Shown here one piece after another: positions 8,298-17,152 of a stretch of 64,000 nt of DNA. The DNA is from Granulosicoccus sp963833195 (GTDB lineage Bacteria; Pseudomonadota; Gammaproteobacteria; Granulosicoccales; Granulosicoccaceae). The notes beneath the pieces are model-generated. The model did no database searches. It was not told the DNA's origin and worked only from the letters and a program-made list of their open reading frames with translations. The DNA lies in NCBI GenBank assembly GCA_963833195.1, contig CAWHXF010000027.1, positions 1,736,001 through 1,800,000 of the forward strand, given 5' to 3'. The position numbers were made by a program, and so were the translations under genes. How positions within the stretch are numbered: the stretch's first letter is position 1; each line of letters starts with the position of its first letter.

Positions 8298-9470
8298 CTA
8301 CGAAGCCGCCGGCGTCAGCCGAACCAGCCGGCCCGACGGCTGATCCTCCAGCACCCAGACGCTGCCGTCCGGCGCCTGCTCCACCTCGCGCACGCGCGCG
8401 CCCCACGCGAAGCGCTCGACCTCCTCGGCCGTATCGCCCTCGAGGTCGACGTGCAGCAGCGCCTGCCCGGACAGCGCGCCCATCAGCGCGTCCCCCCGCC
8501 AGTCCTCGAACATCGACCCGTCGTAGACGACGAGCCCCGATGGCGACACCGACGGCACCCAACTGATGGCGGGCGAGCGGTACTCGCCGCCGTTCTCGTG
8601 ATCGGGAATCGGTGCGCCGGAGTAGTTGACGCCGTCGGAGACGACGGGCCAGCCGTAGTTCTCGCCGGCCTCGATGCGGTTCAGCTCGTCGCCGCCCCTC
8701 GGTCCCATCTCGTGCGCCCACAGCGTGCCGTCCGGCGCGACGTCGATGCCGAGCGGGTTCCTGTGACCCACCGTCCAGAACTCCGCCGCCGCGCCGCCGC
8801 GGTCGGCGAAGGGGTTGCCGTCGGCGGGCGTGCCGTCGTCCAGCAGCCGCACGATGGTGCCGAGGTTGTTCGACAGGTCCTGCGCCGGGTCCTGCTGCCC
8901 GCGGTCCCCGGAGGTGATGTACAGATAGCCCTCGCCGTCGAACGCGAGCCGGTGGCTGTAGTGGCGCGTGGAGTCGAGCTTCGGGGACTGCTCCCATACG
9001 CGCTCCAGGGGGCCCAGGCTGCCGCCGTCCTCGGTCAGCGTGAGGGGTGCGCGCGCGACGACCGCGCCCGTGTCGCGCCCGTCGCGCTCGACCCAGGACA
9101 GGTACACGAGCGAGTTGTCCGCGAAGTCCGGGTGCGGCAGCACGTCCCCGAAGCCGCCCTGCCCGTCGGCGCGCACGTCGGGCACGCCGTCGATGGTGCC
9201 GAGCCGGGTGCCGTCCGCGCCGACCAGCGCCAGCGTGCCGCCCTTCTCGGTCACGAGTGCGCGCCCGTCGGGCAGGAAGCTCATCGCCCAGGGCGCGTCG
9301 AAGTCGGCGAGCACGCGCGCGTCGAGCGTCGTGCCGGCACTGCCGTCGATCTCGAAGGCGTCCTGCGCCATCGAGGGCGAGGCGCAGGCACCGAGCAGCG
9401 TCGTGGAGACGAGCAGCGGAAGCGCGGCGCGCGCGAGCGGACTGGACGAAGGACGATCGGTGACGGGCAT
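8298..9470 (-). CDS. PQQ-dependent sugar dehydrogenase, soluble GSDH/YliI-like, probable lipoprotein
   Basis: Six-bladed beta-propeller dehydrogenase of the glucose/sorbosone family, 390 residues. Residues 1-29 form a signal sequence ending LLGAC, which resembles a lipobox, so the enzyme is probably a periplasmic lipoprotein. Recognisable features are PWAMSFLPDGRALVTEKGG (propeller start), the SHRLAFDGEGYLYITSGDRG calcium/PQQ region near 160, GHRNPLGIDVAPDGTLWAHEMGPRGG near 225 and NYGWPVV near 262. E. coli YliI uses PQQ to oxidise aldoses. It is the last gene of a minus-strand run after the redoxin gene, with about 70 bases between. Its physiological link to the upstream glcDE genes is unclear. 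Confidence 0.85.
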   Translation of the reverse strand: MPVTDRPSSSPLARAALPLLVSTTLLGACASPSMAQDAFEIDGSAGTTLDARVLADFDAPWAMSFLPDGRALVTEKGGTLALVGADGTRLGTIDGVPDVRADGQGGFGDVLPHPDFADNSLVYLSWVERDGRDTGAVVARAPLTLTEDGGSLGPLERVWEQSPKLDSTRHYSHRLAFDGEGYLYITSGDRGQQDPAQDLSNNLGTIVRLLDDGTPADGNPFADRGGAAAEFWTVGHRNPLGIDVAPDGTLWAHEMGPRGGDELNRIEAGENYGWPVVSDGVNYSGAPIPDHENGGEYRSPAISWVPSVSPSGLVVYDGSMFEDWRGDALMGALSGQALLHVDLEGDTAEEVERFAWGARVREVEQAPDGSVWVLEDQPSGRLVRLTPAAS

Positions 9471-9539
9471 GGCGAAGGACGGCTGGCGGTGTGCACGAAC
9501 CGCTGGGACACGCGGCGGGCGCGAGGGTTCGCGATCCCG

Positions 9540-10082
9540 TCAGGCGGTCTGGCCCACCCCCACCGTGCCACGCACCGGCTTGGCGTGCTCGATGGTGAAC
9601 TTCATTCCGTCGAGCAGCTCCGTCAGATCGGTGCGCGCCGACGGCCCGTTCGACACCGACATGATGTGGATGCGTCCGTCCGGGCGCACGCAGAACGTGC
9701 CGGGCTCGGCGAAGTTCCGGTCGGTCTCGTCGGGGCCGAGCGGCTCGCTGACGTGCAGCGACAGCGCCCGCATGGCGCTCTCGTCGAGATCGTGGCACAC
9801 CGGGAAGCTCCAGCCGAACTCGCCCACGTCGCTGCGCGCCTTCTCGCGCGTGTCCGCGGAGACGGTCACGATGTCGAATCCGGCCGCCTCCCAGTCGCCG
9901 CGCATGGCCTCGAGCCGGTTCAGGTAGCGCTTGCAGCGACCGCAGTGCCGGCCGCGGTAGACGACGAAGAGCGTCCAGCGCTCGCGCGGACCGCCCACGT
10001 CGACGGGCGGGCCGTTCGCGCACTCGAACACCAGCGACGGCAGCAGGGCGCCCGGCCGGGCACGCTCGTGGATCGGGTGCAT
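9540..10082 (-). CDS. Redoxin / AhpC-TSA family thioredoxin-fold protein
   Basis: A 180-residue thioredoxin-fold protein without signal peptide. A CGRC active-site pair occurs near residue 48 in YRGRHCGRCKRYL, followed by VTVSADTREKA and FPVCHD, a pattern of peroxiredoxin-like (redoxin) proteins that act as thiol peroxidases or disulfide reductases. The C-terminal third (FCVRPDGRIHIMSVSNGPSART) is typical of the short peroxiredoxin-like group often found in oxidase operons. Its ATG overlaps the glcE stop by one base (TGATG), so it is translationally coupled to the flavin oxidase and may scavenge the peroxide that enzyme produces; that role is inference. Confidence 0.75.
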   Translation of the reverse strand: MHPIHERARPGALLPSLVFECANGPPVDVGGPRERWTLFVVYRGRHCGRCKRYLNRLEAMRGDWEAAGFDIVTVSADTREKARSDVGEFGWSFPVCHDLDESAMRALSLHVSEPLGPDETDRNFAEPGTFCVRPDGRIHIMSVSNGPSARTDLTELLDGMKFTIEHAKPVRGTVGVGQTA

Positions 10083-11284
10083 CAAGCGGCCTCGGCGAGG
10101 GACGCGCGCACGCGCCCGGGGTTCAGTATTCCGGCAGGATCGAACCGCTGTCGCAGCCCGGCCGACAGCGCCTCGATGGGTGCGGCCTCGGACGCGAAGG
10201 CGCCGAGCGCGGCGCGCACGTCGTCGTCCGCACGCACGAGCGTCGCGTGTCCGGACATGCCGGAGAGCGTCGCCCGGACGTCGGTGCCCGGCGCGACGCA
10301 TCCCCACACCAGGCCACCGCCCCAGTCCAGCATCGTGCGCGCATCGCCCAGCCTGGACACGACCTCGGCGCCGTCGCTCGGCCGCACGGAGATGCGCCAC
10401 AGGTCACCGGGCGGCGCGCCCAGGGCCTCGACGTCGCGCACGGCGCGCCACGTCGCGGCGGTCGAGTCGGGCACGTCGTCGATGTCGACCTCGCCGTGCG
10501 CGCCCAGCAGCTCGCGCAGCCGCTCCGCCCGGTACTGCACGGAGCCCGCGAAGCCGTGCACGCGCACGAGCGTCCTCGCACCGTCGGCGCCGATACCGGC
10601 GGGCAGGTAGGCGGCGCCGCTGACGTCGTACGGCGATCCGAGCGCCGCGCTCATCGCGCGGACCGCGCCGCGCGCATCCAGCCCGTGCACCGTGACGGTC
10701 GCGGTGGACTCGGGCGCCGGCAACAGCTTGAAGCCCACCTCGGTGATCACGCCGAGGGTGCCGTGGCTGCCGCACAGGAGCTTCACGAGGTCGTAGCCCG
10801 TGACGTTCTTCATCACGCGCCCGCCGTTCTTGATGGCGTCGCCGCGTCCGTCCACGAAGCGGACCCCGATCATGGAGTCGCGGCAGGCGCCGGCCTGCAG
10901 CCGTCGCGGGCCCGAGGCGTTGGTGGCCACCACGCCGCCGATGGTCGATCCCTCGCCCGCGTCCGCCGTGTTCCCGCCCACGATGGCCGCGAAGCGCATC
11001 GGCTCGAACGGCAGCATCTGATTCTCGGCGGCGAGCGTCGCCTCGATCTCGTCGAGCGGCGTGCCGGCACGCACCACGAGCGTGAGCGCGCCCGGCTCGT
11101 ACAGGGTGATGCCGTTCAGCCCGCGCACGTCGAGCTCCGCGTCCGCACGCACGGGCAGGCCCAGGCCCGCGCGCGTGTCGCCGCCGCGCAGCCGCAGCGT
11201 GCGACGGCTCGCGTGCGCCGCGCGCACGATGTCGGCCAGTCCCGCCTCGTCGTCCGGTCGCTCGCTCACCGTGGACGCCTCCAC
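10082..11284 (-). CDS. glcE: Glycolate oxidase FAD-binding subunit GlcE-like
   Basis: FAD-linked subunit of a GlcD/GlcE-type 2-hydroxyacid oxidase, 400 residues from a GTG at 11284, ten bases after the glcD stop (an alternative GTG is at 11269). The PCMH-type FAD-binding signature is visible: LRLRGGDTRAGLG near residue 37, the AAIVGGNTADAGEGSTIGGVVATNASGP region near 100 (only parts quoted), GGRVMKNVTGYDLVKLLCGSHGTLG near 155, and a C-terminal RFDPAGILNPGR that is the common end motif of this family. GlcE normally pairs with GlcD and the iron-sulfur subunit GlcF. No glcF follows here, so electrons may go elsewhere or glcF is located at another site. Confidence 0.82.
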   Translation of the reverse strand: MEASTVSERPDDEAGLADIVRAAHASRRTLRLRGGDTRAGLGLPVRADAELDVRGLNGITLYEPGALTLVVRAGTPLDEIEATLAAENQMLPFEPMRFAAIVGGNTADAGEGSTIGGVVATNASGPRRLQAGACRDSMIGVRFVDGRGDAIKNGGRVMKNVTGYDLVKLLCGSHGTLGVITEVGFKLLPAPESTATVTVHGLDARGAVRAMSAALGSPYDVSGAAYLPAGIGADGARTLVRVHGFAGSVQYRAERLRELLGAHGEVDIDDVPDSTAATWRAVRDVEALGAPPGDLWRISVRPSDGAEVVSRLGDARTMLDWGGGLVWGCVAPGTDVRATLSGMSGHATLVRADDDVRAALGAFASEAAPIEALSAGLRQRFDPAGILNPGRVRASLAEAA

Positions 11285-11294
11285 GCGCGACCCG

Positions 11295-12797
11295 TCAGGC
11301 CGCCTCGACGAGATCGGGCCGCTCGCCCGGCGCGCCGGCGCCGACGTCCGGTCGGGGCTCGTCCTCACCGCGTCGGCGCGAATCGCTGGCCGCAAGCGGG
11401 AACACCTTCGCGGGGTTCAGCAGCCAGCGCGGATCGAACACGTCCTTAACGCGCATCTGCGCCTCGAGATCCACCGGGTCGAACTGCGCCGTCATGAGGT
11501 CGCGCTTCTCGACGCCGACGCCGTGCTCGCCCGACAGGCAACCCCCGACCTCGACGCACAGCTTCAGGATCTCGGCGCCGAGGCGCTCGCAGGTCTCCAG
11601 GTCCCCGGGCTTGTTCGCATCGAACAGGATCAGCGGGTGCATGTTGCCGTCGCCGGCGTGGAACACGTTGCCGACCTTCAACCCGTACTCCTCGGACAGC
11701 TCCGAGATGCGGCGCAGCACGAGCGGGAGCTGCGAGATGGGGATGGTGCCGTCCAGGCAGATGTAGTCGGCGATCTGTCCCATGGCGCCGAACGCGCTCT
11801 TCCGGCCCTTCCAGATCAGCATGGACTCCTCCTCGCTGGCGCTCTCGCGCAGCTCCACCGGGTCGTGGCGCTTCGCGATGGCGACGATCTTCTCGAGCTG
11901 CTCGCGGATCTCCTCCTCGCTGCCCTCGACCTCGACGATCAGCAGCGCCTCCACGTCGGGGTAGCCGGCGTGCGCGAACGCCTCGCACGCGCGGATGCAC
12001 GGGCGGTCCATGAACTCGATGGCCACGGGCAGGACGCCGGCCTTGATGATGTCGGCCACGCACGCGCCCGCCACCTCGTTGCTGTCGAAGCCCATGAGCA
12101 CCGGTCGCGCGCCCTCGGGCTTGCCGAGGATGCGCAACGTGGCCTCGGTGACGATGCCGAGCTGGCCCTCGGAGCCGCACACGACGCCCAGCAGGTCGTA
12201 GCCCGCGGCGTCCAGGTGCGCGCCGCCTAGCTCGACGATCTCGCCCTCCATCGTCACCATCGTGACGCCGAGGAGGTTGTTCGTCGTGACGCCGTACTTC
12301 AGGCAGTGCGCGCCGCCGGAATTCATGGCGATGTTGCCGGCGATGGCGCAGGCCAGCTGGCTCGACGGATCGGGCGCGTAGAAGAAGCCGTCGGCCTCGA
12401 CCGCGCCCGTGACGGACAGGTTCGTGCGCCCGGTCTGCACGCGCACGATGCGGTCCTCGTAGCTCGTCTCCAGCACATCGGTCAGACGCGACACGCCGAT
12501 GATCACCGCGTCCTCGGTCGGCAGCGCTCCGCCCGCCAAGGAGGTGCCCGAGCCGCGCGGCACGACGGGCACGCCCTCCTCGTGGCAGACGCGCAGCACC
12601 GCGGCGACCTCCTCGGTCGAACCGGGCAGCGTCACGGCCAGCGGCGGACAACGGTAGGCGGACAGCGCGTCGCACTCGTAGGCCAGCAGCTCGCCGGGGT
12701 TCGAGACGACGGCGTCCTTCGGCAGCACGGCGCGCAGGCGGCGCACGATCTCGGCCTTGCGATCCAGGATCGGGCGCGACGGTACGGGCATTTCCAT
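11295..12797 (-). CDS. glcD: Glycolate/D-lactate oxidase FAD subunit GlcD-like
   Basis: FAD-linked 2-hydroxyacid dehydrogenase, 500 residues. The start MEMPVPSRPILDRKAEIV is chosen at the ATG at 12797, giving the usual GlcD N-terminus. The FAD-binding domain shows VPVVPRGSGTSLAGGALP near residue 85, PDPSSQLACAIAGNIAMNSGG near 145 (partial) and GSEGQLGIVTEATLRIL near 205. The C-terminal cap holds VGNVFHAGDGNMHPLI, with metal/substrate-binding histidines, then LSGEHGVGVEKRDLM and a FDPRWLLNPAKVFP tail. It extends about 25 charged residues beyond the usual end. It oxidises glycolate or a related 2-hydroxyacid to the 2-oxo acid, working with GlcE encoded next. Confidence 0.9.
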   Translation of the reverse strand: MEMPVPSRPILDRKAEIVRRLRAVLPKDAVVSNPGELLAYECDALSAYRCPPLAVTLPGSTEEVAAVLRVCHEEGVPVVPRGSGTSLAGGALPTEDAVIIGVSRLTDVLETSYEDRIVRVQTGRTNLSVTGAVEADGFFYAPDPSSQLACAIAGNIAMNSGGAHCLKYGVTTNNLLGVTMVTMEGEIVELGGAHLDAAGYDLLGVVCGSEGQLGIVTEATLRILGKPEGARPVLMGFDSNEVAGACVADIIKAGVLPVAIEFMDRPCIRACEAFAHAGYPDVEALLIVEVEGSEEEIREQLEKIVAIAKRHDPVELRESASEEESMLIWKGRKSAFGAMGQIADYICLDGTIPISQLPLVLRRISELSEEYGLKVGNVFHAGDGNMHPLILFDANKPGDLETCERLGAEILKLCVEVGGCLSGEHGVGVEKRDLMTAQFDPVDLEAQMRVKDVFDPRWLLNPAKVFPLAASDSRRRGEDEPRPDVGAGAPGERPDLVEAA

Positions 12798-12858
12798 GGC
12801 GGGGCTCCGGGCACTGCGGCGGAAGAACGAGTCTACCGCCTCATACGAGTCGGCCGCG

Positions 12859-14619
12859 TCAGGGGCCTTCAGGTTCGTCCAACGCGCCTTCCGAGACGAT
12901 TGCCAGCGGTACCGCGCCCGCCGTGTGCCCGCCGTCACGTTCCCGCAGCCAGGCCGCGAACCCGGCGGCTCCCGACGGGGTCGTGCGCACGCCTTGCTCG
13001 GCGAGCGTGGCCACGGCGGCCTCGGCATCCGCGTCGCTCAGCGCCAGATAGTGGACGTCCGCGCCCGCCAGCGCGTCGAAGGCCAGCGGCGAGGCGCTCT
13101 TGCAGTCCAGCCGGCCCATGCTGGAGACCGGTCCCTCGACCGTGGCGGGCCGGCCGAGCTTCGCGCTGCGAGCCAGGCACGGCGCGGCGTCCGGCTCGAC
13201 GATCACGATGCGCGGCTGCACGCGCCAGCGGTGGCGAATGCTCCACGTCAGCGCGCCCGCAAGGCCGCCGACGCCCGCCTGCAGGTAGACGTCGGTGGGC
13301 CACTCGCCGCTCGCCTCGAACGCGGTACGCAGCTCCTCGGCGATGACCGTGTAGCCCGCCATGATGCGGGTCGGCACCTCCACGTAGCCGTCCCACGCGG
13401 TGTCGGCGATCAGGGCACCGCCGCCGTGCGCGGCATCCGCTTCCGCGGCTTCCAGGCTTTGCTCGTAGGTGGCCCCGGAGCGCACCACGGTCGCGCCGCG
13501 CCCGCGCAGGCGCTGCGCGAAGTCCTCGGGCACCTCGGCCGACAGGTGGATGCGCGCGTTCGCGCCCAGCAGCGCCGCACCGGCCGCGACCGCGATGCCG
13601 TGGTTGCCGGCACTGGCGCAGACGAAGCTCGCGTCCGCGTTGCGCGCGCGCCGCTCGGGCTCGAACACGGCCTCCAGCGCCACCGGCGCGCCGTCGGCCC
13701 GCGCGTGCATCTCGCGCACCGCCTCCATGACGGCGTACGCGCCGCCGAGCGCCTTGAACGAGCCGAGGCCCAGGCGCGCGCTCTCGTCCTTGAGCAGGAT
13801 GCCGCCCCGATTCCCGCCCAGGCGAAACAGCGGCGTGACCGCGTGTTTCGGGCAACCGGACACCGCGTCGAGCGCCGCGCGCCAGTCGGGCGAGAACGCG
13901 GGCACCGAACGATGCCCGGCCCCGACGAGGCGTCCGATGTGCCACGCCAGCGCGGAGTTGCTCGTGAGCACGGGCTTGCCGATGCGCCGTTCGGCCTCGT
14001 CCAGGATCGAGAGCGCGCGCAGGTTGGTGCACGAGGCGAACACCGCGTCGCAGTCGTCGCGCGTCCCCAGCCGAATCATCGCCTCCAGCACGGAGCGCTC
14101 GGAGATGCGCGCGACGCGCGCGTCGTCGGTCTCGTCGAACGTGGCGGCATGCCGCACCTCGATGCCGTCGGCCTCGAAGGACCGGGCGATGGCGCGCGCG
14201 ATGTCCTCGGAATACGGCGTCAGCAGGCCGATGCGGCCGATGCCGAGGCTTTCGAGCTTCGCCTTCGCCGCGCTCAATGGATCGGTGACGGCCGCGCCCG
14301 GCACCACGGCCTTCACGAGCGCGGCGACCCGGTCCGCGCCGATCAACGTGGTGGCGGAGGTGCAGCCGTAGGCCACGACGTCGAAGCGCACGCCCGCGGG
14401 CAGCAGTGCCGCGGCGGCGGGCAGCGCGCGCTCCATCTCGAGCAATGCGTCCGTCGTGACGCGCGCACCGTTCGGGATGCGGGTGTGCAGCAGCCTCGCC
14501 TCCGGCGGCAGCCACGCGGCGAGCTCGCGCTCCATGACCTCGTCCGTCTGCAGCACGATCAGCCCGACCGCGGGGCCGGTGCCGGAGGCTGCGTCGTACT
14601 CGCACTTCACGATGTCCAT
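12859..14619 (-). CDS. Fusion: Asp/Glu-racemase-like (maleate isomerase/EutA-type) domain plus PLP ammonia-lyase-like domain
   Basis: A 586-residue two-domain enzyme. Residues 1-240 resemble the arylmalonate decarboxylase/maleate isomerase/EutA group, with both active-site cysteines present in YGCTSATTLIG (near 112) and FASCTNLRAL (near 198). Residues 250-586 are a fold-type II PLP enzyme closest to diaminopropionate ammonia-lyase and threonine dehydratases: the PLP lysine is in GSFKALGGAYAV (near 295), SAGNHGIA (near 343) and the phosphate-cupping GVGGLAGA (near 455) follow. The start ATG overlaps the stop of the M24 gene (TGATG), so the two are coupled. In ectoine-using rhizobia EutA, EutB (dehydratase-like) and EutD (M24-like) are separate neighbours; here EutA- and lyase-type domains are one chain. 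The substrate is unknown. Confidence 0.75.
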   Translation of the reverse strand: MDIVKCEYDAASGTGPAVGLIVLQTDEVMERELAAWLPPEARLLHTRIPNGARVTTDALLEMERALPAAAALLPAGVRFDVVAYGCTSATTLIGADRVAALVKAVVPGAAVTDPLSAAKAKLESLGIGRIGLLTPYSEDIARAIARSFEADGIEVRHAATFDETDDARVARISERSVLEAMIRLGTRDDCDAVFASCTNLRALSILDEAERRIGKPVLTSNSALAWHIGRLVGAGHRSVPAFSPDWRAALDAVSGCPKHAVTPLFRLGGNRGGILLKDESARLGLGSFKALGGAYAVMEAVREMHARADGAPVALEAVFEPERRARNADASFVCASAGNHGIAVAAGAALLGANARIHLSAEVPEDFAQRLRGRGATVVRSGATYEQSLEAAEADAAHGGGALIADTAWDGYVEVPTRIMAGYTVIAEELRTAFEASGEWPTDVYLQAGVGGLAGALTWSIRHRWRVQPRIVIVEPDAAPCLARSAKLGRPATVEGPVSSMGRLDCKSASPLAFDALAGADVHYLALSDADAEAAVATLAEQGVRTTPSGAAGFAAWLRERDGGHTAGAVPLAIVSEGALDEPEGP

Positions 14620-15836
14620 CAAGACCCTCCGATGACGGGAATGTCGGCGGGCGCGCGTCGGCTCAGGAGCTCGCAGCCCGTCGCGGTCACGCGCACGTTC
14701 TCCTCGTGCACCATCTGCCTGCCCGGCGCGAACTCGAAGCCGGGCTCCAGCGTGATCACCATGCCTTCGACGAGTTCCGTGCGGTCCCCCGGCATGAGCG
14801 ACGGCGGCTCCGTGAGCTGCGTGCCGAGGCCGTGACCGGCGCGACCGACACTGCCCTTGCCGGTACCGGAGCGCACCGCGTGCGGTGCCACGATGCCCTC
14901 CATCACCGCGTGCAGCTCGTCGCACCGTACACCGGGACGCACGGCCGCGAGACCGGCCTCGGTAGCGTCCCACGCGACGCGGTACGCGTGCGCCACCTGC
15001 GCCGCGGGCGCACCGACGGACCAGTTCCGGTCGAAGTCGCAGAAGTGGCCGTCGTACGTGCAGCCCGTGTCGAGGATCAGCACGTCTCCGCGCACCAGCG
15101 TTCGACCGGCGGGCGGCGAGATGATGTCGCCATAGCCGCCGGGGCCCGCCGCGCCGACGAGGTAGTCGACGTCGTCGGCGCCTTCGCGCAGGCAACGGAT
15201 CCTGAACGCGCGGAAGAGCTCGACGTCGTCGATGCCGGCGCGATACAACTCCGGCACCGCGTCGAAGGCTCGCGAGGCCACGTCGCAGGCGTGACGAATC
15301 TTCGCCGCCTCCGCGTCCGACTTGACGGCCCGCAGCGCGTTCATCGCGTCGCTCGCGTCGCGCCAGCGGCAACCCGGCAGCGCGGCGCGCAACCGCTCGA
15401 AGTCGGCGAGCGGCATGCGCAGGTGCGTGCCCGGGCCCATCGGCAGCCCGATCCCGGCTCCGCCGCCCGCCAGCTCGCGGATCGTGGCGGCGACGAGACT
15501 CACGCCGTCGTCGCGGGCATCGGGCGACGACCACGTGCGGACGTCCCGCACCCACGTGCGGCGCATGCAGGCCTCGCCGATGCCCGGGATCACGGCGACC
15601 GGCATGCCGCTCGCGGGCACGAGCAGGAACCACGGGCGCGTCGGGCTCTTCCAGAAGGGGGTGTGGAAGCCGCTGAACCAGCGCACGTCGGCCTCGGTGG
15701 TCAGCAGCAGCAGATCGAGGTCGGCGTCCGTCATGGCCCGCCGCGCGCGCGCGAGCCGATGCTCGAATTCGGCGGCCGGGAAGCCGCGCGCGGGGGGTGG
15801 GCGCCACACGTGCTTCATGCGCTCGCTCCAATGCAT
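14619..15836 (-). CDS. M24 family metallopeptidase / ectoine hydrolase-like (DoeA/EutD-type)
   Basis: Creatinase-fold (pita-bread) metallohydrolase, 405 residues, cytoplasmic. An N-terminal creatinase-type domain (residues 20-170) is followed by the M24 catalytic domain. Metal ligands are recognisable: Asp in ILDTGCTYDGHFCDFDRN (two aspartates, near 265-275), His in GHGLGTQLTEPP (near 333), Glu in ITLEPGFEF (near 362) and Glu in VHEENVRV (near 376). The family includes Xaa-Pro peptidases, creatinase and ectoine hydrolase. The overlap with a gene resembling EutA plus a PLP lyase makes an ectoine-type or other cyclic or N-acylated diamino acid substrate plausible; a DoeB-type deacetylase is not in the window. 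Confidence 0.8.
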   Translation of the reverse strand: MHWSERMKHVWRPPPARGFPAAEFEHRLARARRAMTDADLDLLLLTTEADVRWFSGFHTPFWKSPTRPWFLLVPASGMPVAVIPGIGEACMRRTWVRDVRTWSSPDARDDGVSLVAATIRELAGGGAGIGLPMGPGTHLRMPLADFERLRAALPGCRWRDASDAMNALRAVKSDAEAAKIRHACDVASRAFDAVPELYRAGIDDVELFRAFRIRCLREGADDVDYLVGAAGPGGYGDIISPPAGRTLVRGDVLILDTGCTYDGHFCDFDRNWSVGAPAAQVAHAYRVAWDATEAGLAAVRPGVRCDELHAVMEGIVAPHAVRSGTGKGSVGRAGHGLGTQLTEPPSLMPGDRTELVEGMVITLEPGFEFAPGRQMVHEENVRVTATGCELLSRRAPADIPVIGGS

Positions 15837-15839
15837 CCC

Positions 15840-15912
15840 GCGTCCATGACGACGATCCGGTCCATCTCGGCGACCGTCGAGAGTCGGTGAGGGATCGCGA
15901 GCTCGGTCTCGG
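15840..15912 (-). pseudogene. Relic of an ABC transporter ATP-binding domain
   Basis: The minus-strand reading contains ELAIPHRLSTVAEMDRIVVM, which matches the H-loop and following strand of exporter-type ABC ATPases (normally IAHRLSTV..DRIVV). Nothing upstream has Walker or signature motifs, and a stop or lost frame lies on both sides, so this is a fragment. It sits directly upstream of the M24 gene at the edge of the scrap region. About 100 bases between it and the next pseudogene carry no recognisable gene. Confidence 0.55.
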
Positions 15913-16012
15913 TGGGCGCCTCCGGGCTCATCATGACCGCCTCGGCATGACCGCCGCGGCGCAGTCGTGCGCCCGCCGAAGAGCCGCTCGAAACTCGACG
16001 GTTACCCGTGGT

Positions 16013-17087
16013 TCACGATTCACGGGCGAGCGCTTCTCCGAACCGTCGGAAATCGATCGCCTCGACACCGTCGGACCAACGGCGATCGTCGTTCCCATCG
16101 GCCGGGCCGTTGTACACGACATACTTGCGAGCCAGCGGGTTCACGTTCCGGTCGAAGTGGACGAGACCGGCGCGCATCTTCGCGTGCAGCGTCGAGGCCG
16201 ACTTGATCTCGGCCCCGATCAGCTCGCGTCCCCGTCGCTGCAGAACATCGATCTCCACGCCATTGTGGTCGCGGAAGAAATAGAGCTCGGGCTTCAGGCC
16301 TCGGTGCGTACGGCTCTTGAGCGCCTCGACGACGACGAGGTTCTCGAACCGTGCACCCACGAGAGGATCGCGCCGGATCTGCTCCGTCCGTTCCAGTCCG
16401 AGGAGCCGGACGAGCTCGGTGAAGTAGATCTTCGGAGACTTCAACGCCCGCTTGCCGAAGTTCTCGAAGTAGAGTTGCAGCCGAAAGATGACGAACGAGG
16501 CCTCCAGCACGGACAGCCATTCCTTGACCGTCTTGTCGTCGATCCCGACATCGTTGCCCAGAATAGGTCTGCAGATAGTTCGTGTAGGCCATGACGGGCC
16601 GCTGGGACACGTCGTGCACACGGGGCAGGAAACCGCGCAGGAGGTACTCGTCGAAGTGTGGCCACACCGTTCCCGAAGCTGCGAGCTCGGCGATCGATAG
16701 CGGGTACAGCGTGAGGACGGCCGTGCGCCCGGCGAGCGACTGCGTCACGGCGGTACGCAGTTCGAGCTGGAGCGAACCCGTGATGACGAACCGCCCGTTG
16801 CCGGGTTCCGCATCGACCCGCTCCTGCAGGTGGCTCAACAGCGTGGGCACGCGCTGTATCTCGTCGATGATGAGCGGCTCGCCATGCTCCGCGAGGAACG
16901 CGCGCGGATCCTCGTTCGCGAACGCCCTCACGTCGGGGCTCTCGAGGTTGGCGTAGCCGAAGTTCGCGAGGCGATGCCGAACCAACGTCGTCTTGCCGGC
17001 CTGGCGCGGCCCGATGACCGTGACGACGGGGTACTCCTTCAGCAAGGCGTCCAGCTCGGCACCGAGCTGCCTTTCGATCAACGGCAT
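16013..17087 (-). pseudogene. AAA ATPase with DUF4143 domain, internal deletion and frame change
   Basis: The N-terminal half (start MPLIERQLGAEL) has a Walker A GPRQAGKTTLV near residue 27, Walker B LIIDEIQRVP near 75 and sensor ITGSLQLEL near 104, then runs to YTNYLQTY. At about 16565 the sequence jumps directly to LGNDVGIDDKTVKEWLSVLE in another frame, continuing with FENFGKRALKSPKIYF, FENLVVVEALK, FFRDHNGVEIDVL and a nuclease-like EIKSASTLHAKM tail. Roughly 35 residues of the conserved region between these parts are missing and the frames do not match, so the gene is broken. Intact members are stand-alone ATPases of unknown function, common in mobile regions. Confidence 0.8.
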
Positions 17088-17152
17088 GCCAGACACTTTC
17101 GGATTCCAACTCCGACTTTGTATAAGAGCCTTGAGCGCCGAAGACCACTGGA

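Noticed and set aside
11295..13028. Longer GlcD from an upstream ATG at 13028
   Set aside because: The extra 77 residues overlap the preceding gene and are Arg-rich shadow sequence; the family N-terminus begins at 12797.
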